Shown one piece after another: positions 58,598-64,000 of a DNA stretch of 64,000 nt. Position 1 is the first letter of the stretch, and each line of letters opens with the position of its first letter. The notes beneath the pieces are model-generated. The model searched no databases. It saw nothing but the letters and a program-made list of their open reading frames with translations, and was not told where the DNA came from. Source of the stretch: Dugong dugon (Eukaryota > Chordata > Mammalia > Sirenia > Dugongidae); assembly GCA_030035585.1 (NCBI GenBank), contig CM057463.1, positions 141,888,736 through 141,952,735 of the forward strand. The letters run 5' to 3'. A program made the position numbers and the translations under genes.

Positions 58598-59024
58598 AAT
58601 AATTTTTTTTATTGTACTGTAGGTGAAGGTTTACAGAACAAATATTTTCTCATTAAACAGTCAGTACACATTGTTTTATGACGTTGGTTAACAACCCCAC
58701 AACATGTCAACATGCTCCCTTCTTGGCCTTGGAGGAGCTTCTTTTTTGGTGAAAATATACATAGCCAAAGATACACCATTTCAAAAATTTCTACATGTAG
58801 AATTCAGTTATGTTGATTACGTTCTTCCAGTTGTGCTGCTATTCTCACTTTAGATGAAGGTTTACATAACAAAATAGTTTCTCATTAAATAGTACACATA
58901 TTGCCCTATGACAATGGTTAAGAACCCCACTACATGTCAACACTGTCCTTACTCCACCTTGGGTTCCCTATCGCCAGCTTTCCTGTCCCCTTCTGCCTTC
59001 TAGTCCTTGTCCCTGGACTGCTGA
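58598..59024 (-). mobile_element. 5'-truncated L1 3' end with duplicated terminal module
   Basis: A T-run start, then two copies of the L1 3'-end motif (near 58620 and 58855). They are separated by a block (ccaaagatacaccatttcaa, ttgtgctgctattctcac) that also occurs at 15660-15735 inside the 15482-16582 insertion. It is flanked by aagcactattt near 58583 and 59026, a target duplication. It is the same 3' UTR variant as in L1-C's insertion. Confidence 0.85.
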
Positions 59025-59212
59025 AGCACTATTTTTTAAAGGTAATAACATTGGAAGTAATTCAAAATTAGGCTCAATTCTTTAACCAAATGAGGGTGTT
59101 CGGAGGAAAGTTGAAGTGTCAATAAGGGAAAAACACAAAAAAAAAAAGCATAAAAAGTTTTAGATAAATATTGATATTTTTAAGATTTTGATTGATTCAT
59201 TAATATTCAGCC

Positions 59213-59776
59213 CTGAGAGGGGGCAAGATGGCGCTCTAGGCAGAAACACCACGCCGTCCCTCCACAGCAAAGATCCGAAAAACTAAGCCTAACAGAGAAT
59301 CAACAATCCTGAAACCCTACAACACCAAATGAAGAGATAAAGAACTCAGCCAAACACCAAACGGAGTGAGAATACTAAAAGAGAACGGAGAGCGAGGAGA
59401 GACTCAGGCAGAGATTCCTTACCAGCTAACGCAGCGCGGATCCACCATCTTGGATTCCTATCGGAGACCAGCGAACGGGAGAGCAGCCTTGCAGAGCATC
59501 TGGTCGGAGACAGAACGACCGCTTAGCTTCACACATAACCATCTTCCCGCTGCACCCTACCTACCTGCACCATGCACTAGACATCACATCAACAAGCGGT
59601 GCAGGCACGCCCTATTGGAACCTGCCCAGCACTGACTACCGACTGTCCTGGTGGCTGCGGTGAGTGCTACAAGCAACCCATCCCAGTGGCTCCTCCTCAG
59701 CTAGATCTGCCCAGCTGTACCACAAGAACGAAAAAAAAAAAATCTACAATCAATAAACGAGAGAAATATCTACTGA
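59213..59776 (+). promoter_or_regulatory. L1-H 5' UTR, short form
   Basis: Only about 560 bp, against 1.6 kb in L1-B and L1-D. The outer ~300 bp and inner ~270 bp both match those copies; the middle is missing, with the join near 59530. CpG sites are frequent (cagcgcggatcc, cgaacggga). The internal L1 promoter is expected in this stretch (family knowledge). Confidence 0.75.
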
Positions 59777-60825
59777 ATGCCCCGAAAACAGCAAACAATA
59801 TCAAAACATTTACAAAAACAAGACAAGATGGCTCCAATAGGCGTCCAAATTAAAACACCAGATAACTCTCCTGTGGAAGAAAATGCACTAGAAGTACCTG
59901 ATACGGAACTCAAATCACTAATACTCGGAATTTTCCAAGAACTGAGGCAAAAAGCTGAAAAACATGAGGAAAAAATAGACAAATTTATGGAAAATACAGA
60001 CAAAAAATGGGAAGAATTCAGGAAGATGATGCAGGAACAAAATGCCAAAATAAATTCACAACTCGAAATTATACAAAAACAACAATTAGAAATCCAAAAG
60101 ATAAACAACAAGATTTCAGAAATGGACGGTGTCATAGAAGGGCTGAGAAGTAGATTTGAAACCATGGAAGACAGGATCAGTGGAACTGAAGACAAACACT
60201 TGGATACAACTCTGTTTCAGGAAAACTCAGAAAAAAGAACAAAGAAAAATGAAGAGACCCTAAGAGTTATGTGGGACACAATTAAAAGCAAAAACTTATG
60301 AGTGATTGGCATCCCAGAACAGGGGGAGAAAACAGAAAACACAGAGAGGATCATTGAGGAACTGCTGACAGAAAACTTTCCCAATATCATGAAAGATGAA
60401 AAGCTGGCCATCCAAGAAGCTCAACGAACCCCATATAGAAGAGACCCCAAAAGAAAATCACCGAGGCATATCATACTCACTCTCGCTAAAACTAAAGACA
60501 AACAAAGAATCCTGAGAGCAGCTCGTGAAAAACAAGAAGTCACATACAGAGGAGAAACAATAAGACTAAGCTCAGATTATTCAGCAGAAACCATGCAGGC
60601 AAGAAGGCAATGGGATGACATACATAAAATCTTGAAAAAAAAAATTGTCAGCCAAGAATAATATATCCTGCAAAACTCTCATTCAGATTTGATGGTGAAA
60701 TTAGGTCATTTCCAGATAAACAGAAACTAAAGGAATATGCAAAAGTCAAACCAAACTTACAAGAATTATTAAAGGGAGTTCTTCGATCTGAGGACAAACA
60801 GCTTCAGCCCTCAGGCAGGACCTAG
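59777..60825 (+). pseudogene. L1-H ORF1, nearly whole
   Basis: ORF1 is the trimeric RNA-binding protein of the L1 ribonucleoprotein. From the ATG at 59777 it reads a basic N-terminus (M-P-R-K-Q-Q-T), then a long coiled coil (about residues 50-150). An RNA-recognition region follows, then the C-terminal domain with Q-A-R-R-Q-W-D-D and R-I-I-Y-P-A-K-L. It ends at TAG 60823-60825, about 349 residues, the usual L1 size range. Two defects are seen: TGA at 60299-60301 (likely from CGA), and a frameshift in the ten-A run at 60635-60644. Confidence 0.92.
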
Positions 60826-61256
60826 GACCTAGGACGCAGGTTCACATGAACCAGATACCATTCTAGGAACTGAACTACAGAGGACTTTCCGAAAACAAAA
60901 GATATACAACAGGGAATCAGAGAAATCAATCAAAGGATGACAACAACATCAAAACAATGAAAGAGGGAACAAACGGCATAGGTATAGAACCTTCTAAAGG
61001 AGAGGAAGGCAAGGCGATACCAAGTAACGGTAGACTGCTTCAAAATTATAAAGATAAGGGTAAAATTCATGGTAACCACAAAAAAAGTTAACAAACCAAC
61101 TCATAAAAATAAAGACGAAAAACATAAAGTCTCAACAAAAACAAAACCTACAAAAACAAAAGAAATGAACACAAAATCCACAAACAAAAGTAACTCAGCA
61201 CAAGAGAGTAAGAAGAACAAAGAAAACTTCAGAATCACAAAAAAAAGCACTACAAA

Positions 61257-64000
61257 ATGACAGCAACAAACTCACATCTATCAATAATTACACTGAATAT
61301 AAATGGACTCAATGCACCCATAAAGCGACAGAGAGTGGCAGAATGGATAAGAAAACAGGATCCATCAATTTGCTGTCTACAAGAGACACACCTTAGAAAC
61401 AAAGATGTGAATTTATTAAAAATCAAAGGTTGGAAAAAAATATATCAAGCTAACAACTATCAAAAAAGAGCAGGAGTGGCAATTCTAATCTCAGATAAAA
61501 TAGACATTAAAACAAAATCTACCATAAAAGACAAAGAAGGACACTATATAATGATTAAGGGGATGATCCATCATGAAGACATAAACATAATAAATATCTA
61601 TGCACCCAATGACAGGGCTCCAAAATACATTAAAAAAACTCTAACAGCACTGAAAAGAGAAATTGACAGTTCCACAATAATAGTAGGAGACTTCAACACA
61701 CCACTCTCAGTAAAGGACAGAACAACTAAAAAGAAACTCAGCAAAGATACAGAAGACCTAAAGGACACAATCAGCCAACTGGACCTCATAGACATATATA
61801 GAACAATCCATCCAACCGCTGCAAAGTACACATTCTTTTCCAATGCACATGGAACGTTCTCCAGAATAGACCACATCCTAGGCCACAGAGCAATCCTCAA
61901 CAAGATCCAAAATGCTGAGATAATTCACAGTATCTTCTCTGACCACAATGCCATCAAGGTAGAAATTAACACTAGAAAGAGCAAGGAAAAAAAATCAAAC
62001 ACATGGAAACTGAATAATAATCTGCTTACACATCAATGGGTAATAGAAGAAATCAGAGATGGAATTAAAAATTCCTAGAATCAAATGAAAATGAAAACAC
62101 ATCATACCAAAACCTTTGGGACACAGCAAAGGCAGTCCTCAGAGGACAATTTATAGCAATAGATGCACATATCAAAAAAGAAGAAAGGCACAAAATCAAA
62201 ACATTAACTACAGAACTCAAACAAATAGAAAGAGAACAACAAAAAAAGCCTACAACCACCGGAAGAAAGGAAATAGTAAAGATCAGAGCAGAAATAAATG
62301 AAATAGAGAACAGAAAAACAATAGAAAGAATCAACAAAACCAAAAGTTGGTTCTTTGAAAGAATCAACAAAATCGACAAACCACTGGCCAGACTGACAAA
62401 AGAAAAACAGCAGAGGGCACAAATAACCCAAATAAGAAATGAAATGGGGGACATTACAACAGACCCAACAGAAATAAAAAGGATTATAACAGAATATTAT
62501 GAAAAACTATATTCCAACCAATTTGAAAACCTAGAGGAAATGGATAAATTTCTAGAAACATACGGCCTACCCAAACTACAACAAAGTGATGTTGAAAATC
62601 TGAACAGACCCATAACAAGAGAAGAGATTGAAAAGGTAATAAAAACACTCCCAACCAAAAAAAGCCCTGGCCCAGATGGCTTCACTGGAGAATTCTACAA
62701 AACATTTACAGAAGAGCTCGTACCAGTTCTACTCAAGTTATTTCAGAGCATAGAAGAGGAAGCAACACTTCCAAATTCGTTCTATGAAGCCAGCATAACG
62801 ATACCAAAACCAGGCAAAGACATCACAAAAAAAGAAAATTACAGACCAATATCTCTCATGAATATAGATGCAAAAATTCTGAACAAAATTCTAGCCAATA
62901 GAATTCAGCATCATATCAAAAAAATAATACACCACGACCAAGTAGGATTCATACCAGGTATGCAAGGATGGTTTAACATTAGAAAATCCATCAACGTAAT
63001 CCACCACATAAATAAAAGGAAAGGAAAAAATCACATGATTATCTCAATTGATGCAGAAAAGGCATTTGACAAAGTCCAACACCCATTCCTGATAAAAGCT
63101 CTCAATAAAATAGGTATAGAAGGGAAATTTCTCAACATAATAAAGGGCATCTATGCAAAACCAACAGCCAACATCATTCTTAAAGGAGAAAGGCTGAAAA
63201 CATTCCCCCTGAAAACAGGAACAAGACAAGGATGCCCTTTATCACCACTCCTATTTAACATTGTGCTGGAAGTTCTAGCTAGAGCAGTAAGGCAAGAGAA
63301 AGAAATAAAGGGCATCCAAATTGGTAATGAAGAAGTTAAACTCTCCCTGTTTGCAGATGATATGGTACTATACATAGAAAACCCTAAAGACTCCACGAGA
63401 AATCTACTGGAACTAATAGAAAGATTCAGCAGAGTAGCAGGATACAAGATAAACATTCAAAAATCAGTTGGATTCCTATACACCAGTAAAGAGAACGATG
63501 AAAAGGAGATCAGGAATTCAATACCATTTTCAATAGCCCCTAAAAAGATAAAATACTTAGGAATAAATCTGACCAGGAATATAAAAGACCTATACAAAGA
63601 AAACTACAAAACACTGCTGCATGAAATCCAAAGGGATCTACATAAATGGAAAAACAGACCATGCTCATGGATAGGCAGACTCAACATTGTGAAAATGGCA
63701 ATTCTACCTAAAGCAATCTACAAATACAATGCAATCCCGATACAAATACCAACAACATTCTTCAAAGAGATGGAAAAACTAATTATTAACTTTATATGGA
63801 AAGGGAAGAAACCCCGAATAAGTAAAGCACTACTGAAGAAGAAGAATAAAGTTGGAGGACTCACACTACCTGACTTGAGAACCTACTATACAGCTACAGT
63901 ACTCAAAACAGCCTGGTACTGGTACAACAACAGAGACATTGACCAATGGAACAGAATTGAGAACCCAGATGTAAATCCATCCACCTACGGTCACCTGATT
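61257..64000 (+). pseudogene. L1-H ORF2: endonuclease and reverse transcriptase, one frameshift
   Basis: ORF2 nicks DNA and copies the RNA in place. The endonuclease (61257-62050) keeps the visible catalytic set: N14, E43 in Q-E-T-H, D and N of G-D-F-N, and the S-D-H-N motif. A one-base loss in the A run at 62066-62071 ends this frame at 62076-62078. The next frame, starting at 62072, then stays open to base 64000 by my codon reading (about 643 codons). It carries the linker, the RT, an intact FADD box (63350-63361) and the start of the thumb. The C-terminal cysteine-rich part lies beyond the window. Confidence 0.9.

Larger units (their letters stand above)
59213..64000 (+). mobile_element. 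L1-H: young-looking L1, runs off the window
   Basis: Starts at about 59213 (gggggcaagatggcgctcta) with a 560-bp 5' UTR that still holds many CpGs. ORF1 follows (59777-60825), then a 431-bp spacer and ORF2 from 61257 past the window end. Across ORF1 and the visible ORF2 I find one premature stop and two frameshifts, far fewer than in the other copies. The youngest insertion here by this measure (inference). Confidence 0.92.

Noticed and set aside
1-64000. CRISPR arrays, phage, defence islands, riboswitches, tRNA or rRNA genes
   Set aside because: None is present. The sequence is vertebrate nuclear DNA; tRNA-like motifs belong to AfroSINEs and the MIR, and repeat arrays belong to L1 5' UTRs or the telomere-like tract.

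Overview
This is mammalian nuclear DNA made almost entirely of transposable elements. I see no host protein-coding gene, RNA gene, CRISPR array or bacterial-style operon. Five copies of a tRNA-derived SINE of the AfroSINE type, an RTE/BovB-like LINE that shares its 3' tail, and dense L1 copies with an unusual long 3' UTR point to Afrotheria. An elephant is the most likely source, but species cannot be settled from this window alone.

Layout. An old, dead plus-strand L1 (L1-A) fills 1-5150. A short, older stretch (5160-6805) holds an ancient L1 scrap and MER5-like DNA-transposon ends. An AfroSINE follows, and then a near full-length minus-strand L1 (L1-B, 6967-14138). A degenerate AfroSINE leads into a second minus-strand L1 (L1-C, 14307-24912). 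L1-C has been split twice: by a 1.1-kb L1 3'-end insertion with an 11-bp target duplication, and by an ERVL-type retroviral fossil (18590-22852) whose left edge carries a degenerate telomere-like tract.

From 24937 to 47690 there is one RTE copy broken into pieces. A MaLR/ERVL-type LTR sits in it at 24974-25443. A 20.6-kb head-to-tail pile of L1s (L1-D, L1-F, L1-G; 25958-46576) sits in it between two copies of an 11-bp target duplication. Its 5' end is inverted in the manner expected from twin priming. L1-D carries a ~1-kb tandem duplication and a solo LTR, and L1-F carries a second RTE.

From 47.7 to 59.2 kb the sequence is older and quieter: ancient L1 pieces, three further LTRs (two with perfect 5-bp target duplications), three AfroSINEs, a MIR, an old mammalian dispersed repeat, a truncated L1 3' end, and AT-rich DNA in which I recognise nothing. 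The window closes inside the youngest-looking element, plus-strand L1-H (59213 to beyond 64000). Its endonuclease and reverse transcriptase coding are almost whole, separated by a single frameshift.

How the parts relate. RTE is the probable source of the machinery for AfroSINE, because the two share a 3' tail. The L1s supply their own ORF1/ORF2 machinery. The nesting gives a relative order of insertion events. I did not find a new biological system; the value here is the readable insertion history and a few odd junctions.
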